Assembly (NCBI GenBank): GCA_030446525.1
Contig: JAUJNC010000247.1
Coordinates: 1 to 5,142 of the forward strand
Length of the DNA: 5,142 bases
Source of the DNA: Armatimonadaceae bacterium
Lineage (GTDB): Bacteria; Armatimonadota; Armatimonadia; Armatimonadales; Armatimonadaceae
Direction of reading: 5' to 3'
The first letter of the stretch is position 1. The number at the start of each line of letters is the position of its first letter. A model generated the notes under the pieces. That model searched no databases and was not told the DNA's origin. It saw only the letters and a program-made list of their open reading frames with translations. Shown here piece by piece: positions 1 to 5,142 of the stretch. The translations under genes and the position numbers were made by a program.

Positions 1-1670
1 CGCCGACCGTCGTGACGGCGGCCACGCAGCCCGCCGGGGCACCACCGGCTGATTTCGTCAGGAACGCCACGCTGACCATCCCGATCGTCACCACCCTCGA
101 CATCAACATCGACCCGCACAAGACGATCAATTCGCTCCTCTACGGCAACCTGCTGCCCAACGTCTTCAACGGGCTGGTGCGCTACGACAAGGACGCCAAG
201 GTGGTGCCGGAACTGGCGGAGCGCTGGGAGAAGTCGGCCGACGGCCTGACCTACACTTTCTCCATCCGCAAGAACGCCAAGTGGGCCACCGGCCGCGACG
301 TCGTCGCCGACGACTTCATCTACTCCTGGAAGCGGACGCTCGACCCCAAGAAGCCCGCGCCGACGGCGCACTTCATGGAGCACATCAAGGGGTACGAGGA
401 GTTCACCAAGGGCGACGCCAAGGAGTTGGAAGGGGCCAGGAAGATCGACGACAAGACGATCCAGATCATCCTCAAGAAGCCCTACAACTTCTTCCTGGGC
501 TATCTCGCCATCTACCCCTGGCACATTGTCGACCGCGAGGCCCTCGAGAAGTGGAACGGCGGCGACATCAACAGCTCCGAGTGGACCAACCACCAGCCCT
601 ACGGGTCCGGTCCCTGGAAGGTCAGCAAGTTCGACCCGGCGCAGGCCCTCGAGCTGGTGCCCAACGAGCACTACTGGGGCGGCACCTCCCCCTCCATCAC
701 CAAGCTCAACCTGCCGATCCTGCGCGGTCCCACGGCGCCCAACACCGCGCTCAATCTCTACAAGGGCGGCGAGGCCCAGGTGGTCAGCAACTTCCCCCTC
801 TCCCTGCTCGATGCCGTCGAGAAGGACTTCCCCCGGGAGATCCTGCGGATCACGGTCGGCGGCACGCAGTCGCTGGGCTTCGACTTCAAGAAGAAGCCCT
901 TCGACAACGTGCTGGTGCGCCGCGCCTTCGGCATGGCGATCGACCGCGAGGCCTGGGCGAACCAGGTCTGGCGCGGCATCCGCAAGCCGACCACGAGCTT
1001 CATCCCGCCGGCGGTGCCCAACTACACGCCGCCCGAGGGCCTGAAGTTCAACGCGGACGAGGCCAAGAAGCTGCTGGCGGCGGCGGGGTTCCCGAACGGG
1101 CAGGGCCTGCCGAAGATCGTGATCTCCGGCAACACGTCGGAGACGTCGGCCGAGGACGTCAACCGCTGGCGCTGGGTGGCGGATCAGTGGAAGAAGAACC
1201 TCGGTGCCGAGGTCGAGGTCGACACCTCGATGACCAGCACGCAGTTGATCGACGCGCGCAAGAACCAGACGGGCTTCCAGTGCGAGATCCGCGGCTGGAT
1301 CAACATCCAGGAGACGCCGGAGTTGCTGAGCGAGGTGTTCCGGACGAACTCGCCCTACATGAAGGATGTCTTCGATTGGGGCGCCCCGGTCGAGGCCAGG
1401 ACGTACGATGGCGTCACCTACGATCCGGCCGCCGACGCCAAGAAGTTCGACGAGTTGGTGAACCAGGCCGACGTCGAGCAGGACCCGCAGAAGCGCAACG
1501 ACCTCTACCGCCAGGGCGAGGAGCTGGTGCTGCGCAATGCCGTCTACGTGCCGCTGGGGAACTTCGTCTCCCTGCAGCTGGTGAAGCCGCAGGTGAAGGG
1601 CTTGCAGTGGGGCGCCTACCACTACCTCTTCCCCGAGCAGATCGGCAAGGACGTGGTCATCACCAAGTAG
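1..1670 (+). CDS. Peptide/dipeptide-type ABC transporter substrate-binding protein (SBP_bac_5 family), 5' end outside the window
   Basis: Extracytoplasmic binding protein that captures a peptide-like solute and delivers it to the two permeases encoded downstream. The frame is open to the left edge (first full codon at 3; P-T-V precede the GTG at 12), so that GTG is probably internal. The signal peptide, probably a lipoprotein one, lies upstream; the Thr/Pro/Ala-rich start looks like the linker after a lipobox. Numbered from the GTG, 552 residues are visible. The family core is complete: DPHKT...NVFNGLVRYD with a PELAERWE motif (about 34-72), GLTYTFSIRKNAKW (78-91), DFIYSWKRTLDP (101-112), YGSGPWKV (197-204), YWGG (221-224), and the family block FDFKKKPFDNVLVRRAFGMA (about 290-309) followed by IDRE. 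A C-terminal VYVPLGNFVSLQLV segment precedes the stop at 1668-1670. Length fits OppA/DppA-type proteins. Substrate cannot be read from sequence; dipeptides, oligopeptides, nickel chelates and glutathione all use this family. Family call is very secure. Confidence 0.95.
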   Translation, partial: PTVVTAATQPAGAPPADFVRNATLTIPIVTTLDINIDPHKTINSLLYGNLLPNVFNGLVRYDKDAKVVPELAERWEKSADGLTYTFSIRKNAKWATGRDVVADDFIYSWKRTLDPKKPAPTAHFMEHIKGYEEFTKGDAKELEGARKIDDKTIQIILKKPYNFFLGYLAIYPWHIVDREALEKWNGGDINSSEWTNHQPYGSGPWKVSKFDPAQALELVPNEHYWGGTSPSITKLNLPILRGPTAPNTALNLYKGGEAQVVSNFPLSLLDAVEKDFPREILRITVGGTQSLGFDFKKKPFDNVLVRRAFGMAIDREAWANQVWRGIRKPTTSFIPPAVPNYTPPEGLKFNADEAKKLLAAAGFPNGQGLPKIVISGNTSETSAEDVNRWRWVADQWKKNLGAEVEVDTSMTSTQLIDARKNQTGFQCEIRGWINIQETPELLSEVFRTNSPYMKDVFDWGAPVEARTYDGVTYDPAADAKKFDELVNQADVEQDPQKRNDLYRQGEELVLRNAVYVPLGNFVSLQLVKPQVKGLQWGAYHYLFPEQIGKDVVITK

Positions 1671-1772
1671 GCCGCCGGTCGGCGGGGGTGGCCGCGGGGC
1701 GGGCGGTCGGGTGACGGCCCGTCCCGCCCCCGCCGTCGCGCGGCGGCCGCGCACCAGAGGAGGCGCTGCGCC
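1671..1772 (+). promoter_or_regulatory. Intercistronic spacer with GC-rich stem-loop (stem arms 1696-1703 and 1723-1730)
   Basis: This 102-nt gap separates the binding-protein gene from the first permease gene. It holds an inverted repeat: GGGGCGGG (1696-1703) can pair with CCCGCCCC (1723-1730), and inside it CGGG (1708-1711) can pair with CCCG (1718-1721) around a six-base loop (TGACGG). The two stems are separated by an uneven internal loop (four bases against one). No T-run follows, so it does not look like a classical intrinsic terminator. Known transporter operons often carry such a structure here, where it stabilises the binding-protein mRNA or reduces read-through into the permeases. 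The pairing is seen in the sequence; the role is inferred. In DNA this rich in GC, some stem potential is expected by chance. Confidence 0.45.
1756..1763 (+). promoter_or_regulatory. Ribosome binding site of the first permease gene
   Basis: AGAGGAGG lies nine bases before the ATG at 1773, a strong Shine-Dalgarno match at normal spacing. It fixes the start of the DppB-type permease at that ATG, which also gives the expected N-terminus (MLAYVVRRIL leading directly into the first membrane helix). Confidence 0.85.
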
Positions 1773-2717
1773 ATGCTCGCCTACGTCGTCCGCCGGATCC
1801 TGTACAACCTGCTGATCCTCTTCGGCATCACCTTCGTGGTCTTCGCGGTGGCGCGGCTCTCGCCGATCGACCCCGTCAAGTACATCTTGCAGCAGAGCGG
1901 CCGCGCCGTCGGGGATGTCGACCCGGTCGAGTACGCGCGGGTGCGCCAGCAGCTCGGGCTGGACCGCCCGATCCCGGTGCAGTTCGCGGCCTATCTCGGC
2001 GATCTGTCGCGCGGCGACCTCGGTGTCAGCATCGTCAACCAGGGGCGCAAGGTCAGCGACATCCTCGGCCAGGGCCTGCCGGTGTCGCTCCAGCTGGCGA
2101 CGATGGCCCTCGCGGTGCAGTTCGTCGTCGGGACCGTGCTGGGGACGCTGGCGGCGGCGCGGCAAAACTCGCCCTTCGACCGGCTCGTGATGGGCGGTTC
2201 GATCGTGGCCGGCGCGATCCCGTCGCTGGTGTGGGGCGTGATCCTGCTGGTCCCCTTCGCGGTGACCCTCGGCTGGTTCCCGATTCGCGGCTGGGACTCG
2301 CCCCGCCACTGGGTGCTCCCGGTGCTGAGCATCGCCGCGGGGGGGATGGCCACCTACGCCCGCTTCGGCCGGGGGGCGGTGCTGGAGCAGATCCGGCAGG
2401 ACTTCGTGCGGACGGCCCACGCCAAAGGCCTCGGCGCGAACCGGGTGCTCTTCGGGCACGTCCTCAAGAACGCCATGGTCCCGATCGTCACCTTCGTCGG
2501 GCCGGCGTTCGCGGCCACGCTCTTCGGCAACTTCGTCATCGAGACGATGTTCGGCGTCCCGGGCATCGCCTACTACGCGGTGCGCTCCTCGATCACCGGG
2601 GACTATCCCGTCATCCAGGCCACGGTGTTGATGTTCTCGATCGCCATCATGACGGTGAACCTGATCACCGATCTGCTGTACGGCCTGTTCGACCCGCGGA
2701 TCCGCGTCACCGGCTGA
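1773..2717 (+). CDS. dppB: Peptide ABC transporter permease, DppB/OppB type
   Basis: Inner-membrane channel subunit of the peptide importer, expected to form a heterodimer with the next gene product and to contact the ATPases from the cytoplasmic side. The 314 residues match the usual length of about 305-340. The N-terminus MLAYVVRRIL runs into membrane helix 1 (about 8-28), as in all DppB proteins. The long periplasmic segment carries RQQLGLDRPIPVQF (58-71) and the conserved GDLGVSI (81-87). Further hydrophobic segments lie near 103-128, 139-163, 178-196, 234-257 and 281-305. The cytoplasmic EAA-type loop that docks on the ATPase is FVRTAHAKGLGANRVLFGHV (211-230), followed by LKNAMVPIV. ETMFGVPGIAYYAV (257-270) and the end LLYGLFDPRIRV are also family hallmarks. 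The stop at 2715-2717 is 23 bases before the next start. The family (BPD_transp_1) is certain; the symbol is family-level, as the substrate is unknown. Confidence 0.95.
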   Translation: MLAYVVRRILYNLLILFGITFVVFAVARLSPIDPVKYILQQSGRAVGDVDPVEYARVRQQLGLDRPIPVQFAAYLGDLSRGDLGVSIVNQGRKVSDILGQGLPVSLQLATMALAVQFVVGTVLGTLAAARQNSPFDRLVMGGSIVAGAIPSLVWGVILLVPFAVTLGWFPIRGWDSPRHWVLPVLSIAAGGMATYARFGRGAVLEQIRQDFVRTAHAKGLGANRVLFGHVLKNAMVPIVTFVGPAFAATLFGNFVIETMFGVPGIAYYAVRSSITGDYPVIQATVLMFSIAIMTVNLITDLLYGLFDPRIRVTG

Positions 2718-2726
2718 GCGGCCGGC

Positions 2727-2736
2727 GGAGGAGGGA
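2727..2736 (+). promoter_or_regulatory. Ribosome binding site that decides the start of the second permease
   Basis: GGAGGAGGGA, with the core AGGAGG ending six bases before the ATG at 2741. The reading frame is open far upstream, through the end of the preceding gene, so this site is the main reason for placing the start at 2741 rather than at an earlier in-frame codon. Confidence 0.85.
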
Positions 2737-2740
2737 GCAG

Positions 2741-3694
2741 ATGGCGACGTCCGGCAAGGCGGTTCCGCAGCCGCAGGCGCAGGTCGGCCCCCTGCACGTG
2801 CGGGGGGCGCGGCGCGTCGACACCCGCAGCAACGCCCGGCGGGCCTGGGACCGCTACCGGCGGAACGGGCTGGCGATGTTCGGCCTCGCGGTGGCGCGGG
2901 CCTCGCTCGCGGTGGCGCTGCTGGCGCCGGCGCTCGTGCCCTACGACCCGACCGAGATCGACTTCGCCAACATCAACGCCTGGCCGTCGCGGGCGCACTG
3001 GTTCGGCACCGACGGCTCCGGGGCCGACATCTTCAGCATCACGATCGGCGCGCTGCGCACCAGCTACACGGTCGTCTTCATCGCGCAAGTCATCTACTTC
3101 ACGCTCGGCATGCTGGTGGGGCTGACGGCGGGGTACTTCGGGGGCTGGGTCGACAGCCTGCTCTCCCGCCTGATCGACATCCTCTTCTCGTTCCCGGGCA
3201 TCCTGGTGGCGATCCTCATCGCGGGGACCTTCGGGGTCCCGATGTACAAGCAATTCGGCCCGGCCGGCCGGCTCTACCTGACGGTGGCCGCGCTGGCGGT
3301 GCTGAACTGGGTCGGGCTGGCGCGGATCATCCGGGCGCAGATCCTGTCCCTGCGCGAGATGCCCTACGTGGAGGCGGCGCGCGTCTCGGGGGCGCGGCCC
3401 GGCCGGATCATGCGGGTCCACATGCTGCCGAATGTGCTGGGCACGGCGGCGATCCTCGTCAGCCTGGGGGTGGGCCAGGCGATGACGCTGGAGGCGGTGC
3501 TGTCCTACCTGGGCCTGGGGGTGACGCCGCCCACGCCGTCGCTGGGCCGGCTGATCCAGGCCGGCCAGGTCTACATCGACCCCTTCTGGTACCAGTTCGC
3601 GCTGCCGGCCGGCTTCCTGGCCCTGCTGGTGCTGGCCTACGCCTTCATCGGCGACGGGCTGCGCGACGCGCTCGACCCGCGGCAGCAGCGCTAG
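2741..3694 (+). CDS. dppC: Peptide ABC transporter permease, DppC/OppC type
   Basis: Second membrane subunit of the importer, partner of the DppB-type protein. The 317 residues fit the family's usual 280-330. The chosen ATG has a strong ribosome binding site and gives the expected order: a hydrophilic cytoplasmic N-terminus (1-40), then RRNGLAMFGLAV into helix 1, ending in LLAPALVPYDP (OppC_N-type region, about 41-70). HWFGTDGSGADIFS (86-99) corresponds to the conserved periplasmic motif GTDxxGRD, but Ala replaces the usual Arg. The BPD_transp_1 region covers about 106-310: helices near 110-132, 150-166, 179-197, 234-250 and 285-304, FSFPGILVAILIAG (149-162), and the ATPase-docking EAA loop YVEAARVSGARPGRIMRVHM (209-228) followed by LPN. 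YLGLG (256-260), TPSLGRLI (265-272) and the terminal GDGLRDALDPR are typical. Arg53 falls inside the predicted first helix, which is unusual. Stop at 3692-3694. Confidence 0.95.
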   Translation: MATSGKAVPQPQAQVGPLHVRGARRVDTRSNARRAWDRYRRNGLAMFGLAVARASLAVALLAPALVPYDPTEIDFANINAWPSRAHWFGTDGSGADIFSITIGALRTSYTVVFIAQVIYFTLGMLVGLTAGYFGGWVDSLLSRLIDILFSFPGILVAILIAGTFGVPMYKQFGPAGRLYLTVAALAVLNWVGLARIIRAQILSLREMPYVEAARVSGARPGRIMRVHMLPNVLGTAAILVSLGVGQAMTLEAVLSYLGLGVTPPTPSLGRLIQAGQVYIDPFWYQFALPAGFLALLVLAYAFIGDGLRDALDPRQQR

Positions 3695-3708
3695 TTCCGG
3701 CAGCAGGC

Positions 3709-3714
3709 AAGGAG
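3709..3714 (+). promoter_or_regulatory. Ribosome binding site of the DUF1028 gene
   Basis: AAGGAG ends seven bases before the ATG at 3722, with normal spacing. It supports that ATG as the start, which matters because residue 2 (Thr) is the candidate N-terminal nucleophile of the protein. Confidence 0.8.
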
Positions 3715-3721
3715 CGCCGGC

Positions 3722-4426
3722 ATGACCTTCTCGATTGTGGGGCGCTGCGCCCGCACCGGCCGCCTGGGCGTCGCGGTCTCGACGAAAGTGCCGGCCGTCG
3801 GCATGCTCTGCCCCTTCGCGCGGCCGGGCGTCGGCGCGATCGCGACCCAGTCGTTCGTCAACCCCTACCTCGGCCTCGACGGGCTCGCCTTGCTCGCCCA
3901 GGGGTCGAGCGCGCAGGAGACGCGCGACCGCCTGGTCGCCGGCGATCCGGGCCGGGAGGTCCGCCAGGTGGGCATCGTCGACCGGGCGGGGCGCAGCGCG
4001 GCCTTCAGCGGGCGGGAGTGCGTCGGCTGGTTCGGCCATCAGACCGGGGCGGATTTCGCGGCGCAGGGCAACATGCTGGTCGGGGCCGCGACGGTCGACG
4101 CGCTGGCCGCGACCTTCGCGGCCCACCCCGCGGAGGAGTTGCCGGAGCGGCTGGTGCGCGCGCTGGAGGCCGGGCAGGCGGCCGGCGGCGACAAGCGCGG
4201 CCGGCAATCGGCGGCGCTCTATGTCGTCGACCGCGAGACGGCCTACGCCTACCTCGATCTCCGGGTGGACGAGCATCCCGACCCCGTGGCCGAACTGCGG
4301 CGCGTCTTCGAGGTGGCCAAGGACCAGCTGATGCCCTTCCTCGCCCGGCTGCCGACGCGGGAGCATCCGCTGGGCCGTCCGGACCGCGCCGCAGTGCGGC
4401 GGCGGCCCCCGGCCGAAGAAGCATGA
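3722..4426 (+). CDS. DUF1028 family protein, putative cytoplasmic Ntn-hydrolase-like enzyme
   Basis: The 234 residues match the DUF1028 family nearly end to end. Diagnostic blocks in order: MTFSIVGRCARTGRLGVAVS (1-20), KVPAVGMLCPFARPGVGAIA (22-41), TQSFVNPYLGLDGLALL (42-58), GDPGREVRQVGIVDRAGRSA (74-93), GHQTGADFAAQGNMLVG (105-121), ALEAGQAAGGDKRGRQSAAL (147-166) and DLRVDEHPDPVAELRRVF (179-196). The family has no assigned reaction to my knowledge. It is grouped structurally with N-terminal-nucleophile hydrolases; if this is right, removal of Met1 would expose Thr2 as the nucleophile. No signal peptide or membrane segment is seen, so it should act in the cytoplasm. It starts 27 bases after the DppC-type permease stop, on the same strand, so it is probably co-transcribed with the importer. 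A role in cutting an imported peptide or amide is inference only. The last 20 or so residues (RPDRAAVRRRPPAEEA end) are basic, probably disordered, and lie outside the conserved domain. Confidence 0.92.
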   Translation: MTFSIVGRCARTGRLGVAVSTKVPAVGMLCPFARPGVGAIATQSFVNPYLGLDGLALLAQGSSAQETRDRLVAGDPGREVRQVGIVDRAGRSAAFSGRECVGWFGHQTGADFAAQGNMLVGAATVDALAATFAAHPAEELPERLVRALEAGQAAGGDKRGRQSAALYVVDRETAYAYLDLRVDEHPDPVAELRRVFEVAKDQLMPFLARLPTREHPLGRPDRAAVRRRPPAEEA

Positions 4427-4564
4427 GCGGTGCCAGGTGCACACTTCGTCCCCTGGCGGAGTGTGGCCACGACGCTGCTCCACGCCGTGTTTGCGCCGTC
4501 CCCGTGCGGCAGACCGGCGGATCGGGATCACCGCAAGGCGGCAAGGCCCCACACCATCAGGGTG
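4427..4564. other. Non-coding gap between the operon end and the converging gene
   Basis: A 138-base stretch between two stop codons facing each other. I see no convincing gene here; frames crossing it lack a plausible start and continue only as out-of-frame shadows of the flanking genes. Besides the strong hairpin at 4437-4470, it contains a small hairpin CCGC-AAG-GCGG (4531-4541), a direct repeat GCAAGGC (4533-4539 and 4541-4547), and a five-pair hairpin ACACC-ATCAG-GGTGT (4551-4565) that touches the stop codon of the minus-strand gene. The last could help end minus-strand transcription, but it is short and has no T-run. Confidence 0.6.
4437..4470 (+). terminator. Hairpin just downstream of the DUF1028 gene, candidate operon terminator or mRNA 3'-end structure
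   Basis: CACACTTCGTC (4440-4450) can pair with GGCGGAGTGTG (4455-4465) as eleven consecutive pairs, two of them G-U, around the four-base loop CCCT. After a two-base bulge (4466-4467), GTG (4437-4439) can pair with CAC (4468-4470), adding three more pairs. The structure starts 10 bases after the TGA stop at 4424-4426, the position expected of an operon end, and another gene converges from the right. No T-run follows, so it may mark a factor-dependent end or protect the 3' end of the mRNA rather than act as a classical intrinsic terminator. The stem is interrupted by wobble pairs in the plus-strand RNA; on the minus strand these become A-C mismatches, so plus-strand function is favoured. Confidence 0.55.
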
Positions 4565-5142
4565 TCACGCCATGTGCTGCTGCTGCGCAGATAGAGTGGC
4601 AGGCAGGCTGCTGCTGACGCTGCTGACGGTGACGATCAGCCGGCGGCCATCGGGCAAGCGCGGCTGCGCCACCGCCACCCGCGCGCACACCTCCGCCAGG
4701 TCCCGGTTCAGCGCCCGGTCGTTGAACGGGCGGAGGTCGACCCGCACCGCCTCCGGCGTCGCGATGACCCGGCCGGGCAGCCGGAAGAAGGGCACCAGGC
4801 GGCGCCAGGTGGCGTGGGCATAGCTGGCCGGGAAGTAGTGATCGCGCAGCCACATGCCCAGGTTCGCCAGCGCGACGCGGCAGATCGTCATCACCTGGTC
4901 CTTGCGGTGGTCCAATTCGTACATCTGCCGCTCGCTGGCCGCCAGGTCCGCCAGTGCGCGGAGCACCTGCCGCTGCTCCAGGCAGTAGCGCTCAGCCTTG
5001 GCGAACTCGCGGTTGCCGGTGGCGCATACCCGCTGGTAGATGGCCCACTCCTGCTGGAGGTGTTCGTCGATCGCCGCCTGGCGCTCGCGCACCCGCGCCC
5101 GCACCGTGTGGGCATCCAGCCCGAGGGCAGCCAGGTCGTCCT
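4565..5142 (-). CDS. C-terminal part of an unidentified protein, possibly transposase-like; 5' end outside the window
   Basis: The minus-strand frame runs from the right edge to a TGA at 4565-4567, giving about 191 visible residues. A GTG at 5104 could serve as a start, but the frame stays open to the edge (DDLAALGLDAHT precedes it), so the gene is probably cut by the window. The protein is soluble-looking and largely helical: a charged, coiled-coil-like first part (RARVRERQAAIDEHLQQEW), then LEQRQVLRALADLAASERQM, the block DHRKDQVMTICRVALANLGM followed by WLRDHYFPASYAHATWRRL, then FFRLPGRV, LRPFNDRALNRDLAEVC and PRLPDGRRLIV. I do not recognise a named domain with certainty. The helical segment before WLRDHYFP resembles C-terminal regions of transposase-like proteins seen in Chloroflexota, but no catalytic DDE residues can be assigned in this part. 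The last 21 residues (encoded at 4568-4630) form a Ser/Gln-rich tail unlike the rest. It converges on the transporter operon and is unlikely to belong to it. Confidence 0.7.
   Translation of the reverse strand, partial: DDLAALGLDAHTVRARVRERQAAIDEHLQQEWAIYQRVCATGNREFAKAERYCLEQRQVLRALADLAASERQMYELDHRKDQVMTICRVALANLGMWLRDHYFPASYAHATWRRLVPFFRLPGRVIATPEAVRVDLRPFNDRALNRDLAEVCARVAVAQPRLPDGRRLIVTVSSVSSSLPATLSAQQQHMA
4610..4628. repeat. Short tandem duplication, 9-base unit, about 2.1 copies
   Basis: The unit GCTGCTGAC occurs at 4610-4618 and 4619-4627, with one further matching base. On the minus strand it reads GTC-AGC-AGC twice in codon phase and encodes Val-Ser-Ser-Val-Ser-Ser in the tail of the converging gene. 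It looks like a recent in-frame slippage duplication. A second CTG-rich patch at 4575-4585 encodes the Gln-Gln-Gln run of the same tail. Confidence 0.7.

Noticed and set aside
12..14. GTG as the true start of the binding-protein gene
   Set aside because: The frame is open to the left edge, no ribosome binding site is visible in the 11 bases before it, and a start here would leave an exported binding protein without a signal peptide.
281..1714. A 477-residue plus-strand frame overlapping the binding-protein gene
   Set aside because: Arg/Gly-rich, low-complexity translation with no family motifs; it is an out-of-frame shadow of the SBP_bac_5 gene.
2231..2740. Upstream extension of the DppC-type permease frame by 170 residues
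   Set aside because: The extension overlaps the DppB-type gene out of frame and is Arg/Gly-rich without family similarity; the ATG at 2741 has a strong ribosome binding site and gives the normal family length.
2603..4552. A 649-residue open frame on the minus strand opposite dppC and DUF1028
   Set aside because: Its translation is rich in Arg, Pro, Gly and His without any recognisable domain, and it lies opposite two genes with clear family matches. Long antisense frames are expected in DNA this rich in GC.
4575..4628. CTG-rich repeats as a CRISPR or regulatory repeat array
   Set aside because: Units are only 3-9 bases long without spacers, and they lie in codon phase inside a reading frame; simple slippage explains them.
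4437..4823. A 128-residue plus-strand frame across the non-coding gap and into the converging gene
   Set aside because: Its start overlaps the terminator-like hairpin, it lacks a ribosome binding site, and its second half is antisense to the better supported minus-strand protein.
5102..5104. GTG as the true start of the minus-strand gene at the right edge
   Set aside because: The frame continues to the window edge with plausible coding sequence, and no clear Shine-Dalgarno sequence precedes this codon; an upstream start is more likely.

Overview
The window is very GC-rich throughout and carries densely packed genes with strong GC bias at third codon positions. The Pro/Ala/Thr-rich start of the first protein, the peptide-transporter operon and the DUF1028 gene together suggest a high-GC Chloroflexota bacterium (Thermomicrobia-like), possibly from a metagenome. 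No rRNA or other marker is present, so this assignment is tentative; another high-GC phylum is possible.

Layout. Positions 1-4426 hold one plus-strand gene cluster. It contains (1) the extracytoplasmic solute-binding protein of a peptide/dipeptide-type ABC transporter (SBP_bac_5 family), whose 5' end lies outside the window; (2) a DppB/OppB-type permease; (3) a DppC/OppC-type permease; (4) a DUF1028 protein, which has the sequence layout of a small cytoplasmic Ntn-hydrolase-like protein. Genes 2, 3 and 4 each have a good Shine-Dalgarno sequence. The gaps between genes 2-3 (23 nt) and 3-4 (27 nt) are short enough for a single operon. The gap between genes 1 and 2 (102 nt) is longer and contains a GC-rich inverted repeat, a common arrangement where the binding protein is made in excess of the membrane subunits.

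Positions 4427-4564 are non-coding. They begin with a strong hairpin 13 nt after the DUF1028 stop codon, which probably ends or protects the operon mRNA. From 4565 to the right edge a minus-strand reading frame converges on the operon. It is the C-terminal part of a protein that I do not firmly recognise; its features resemble the C-terminal region of transposase-like proteins common in Chloroflexota, and it ends in a low-complexity Ser/Gln tail with a small tandem duplication.

How the genes work together: the lipoprotein-like binding protein captures an oligopeptide or related solute outside the cell, the two permeases form the translocation channel, and ATPase subunits encoded elsewhere (none are in this window) drive uptake. 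The DUF1028 protein may process the imported compound in the cytoplasm; this is inferred from gene context only. I see no CRISPR array, tRNA, rRNA, complete insertion sequence or clearly new multi-gene system. The most interesting points are the DUF1028-transporter coupling and the unidentified converging gene.
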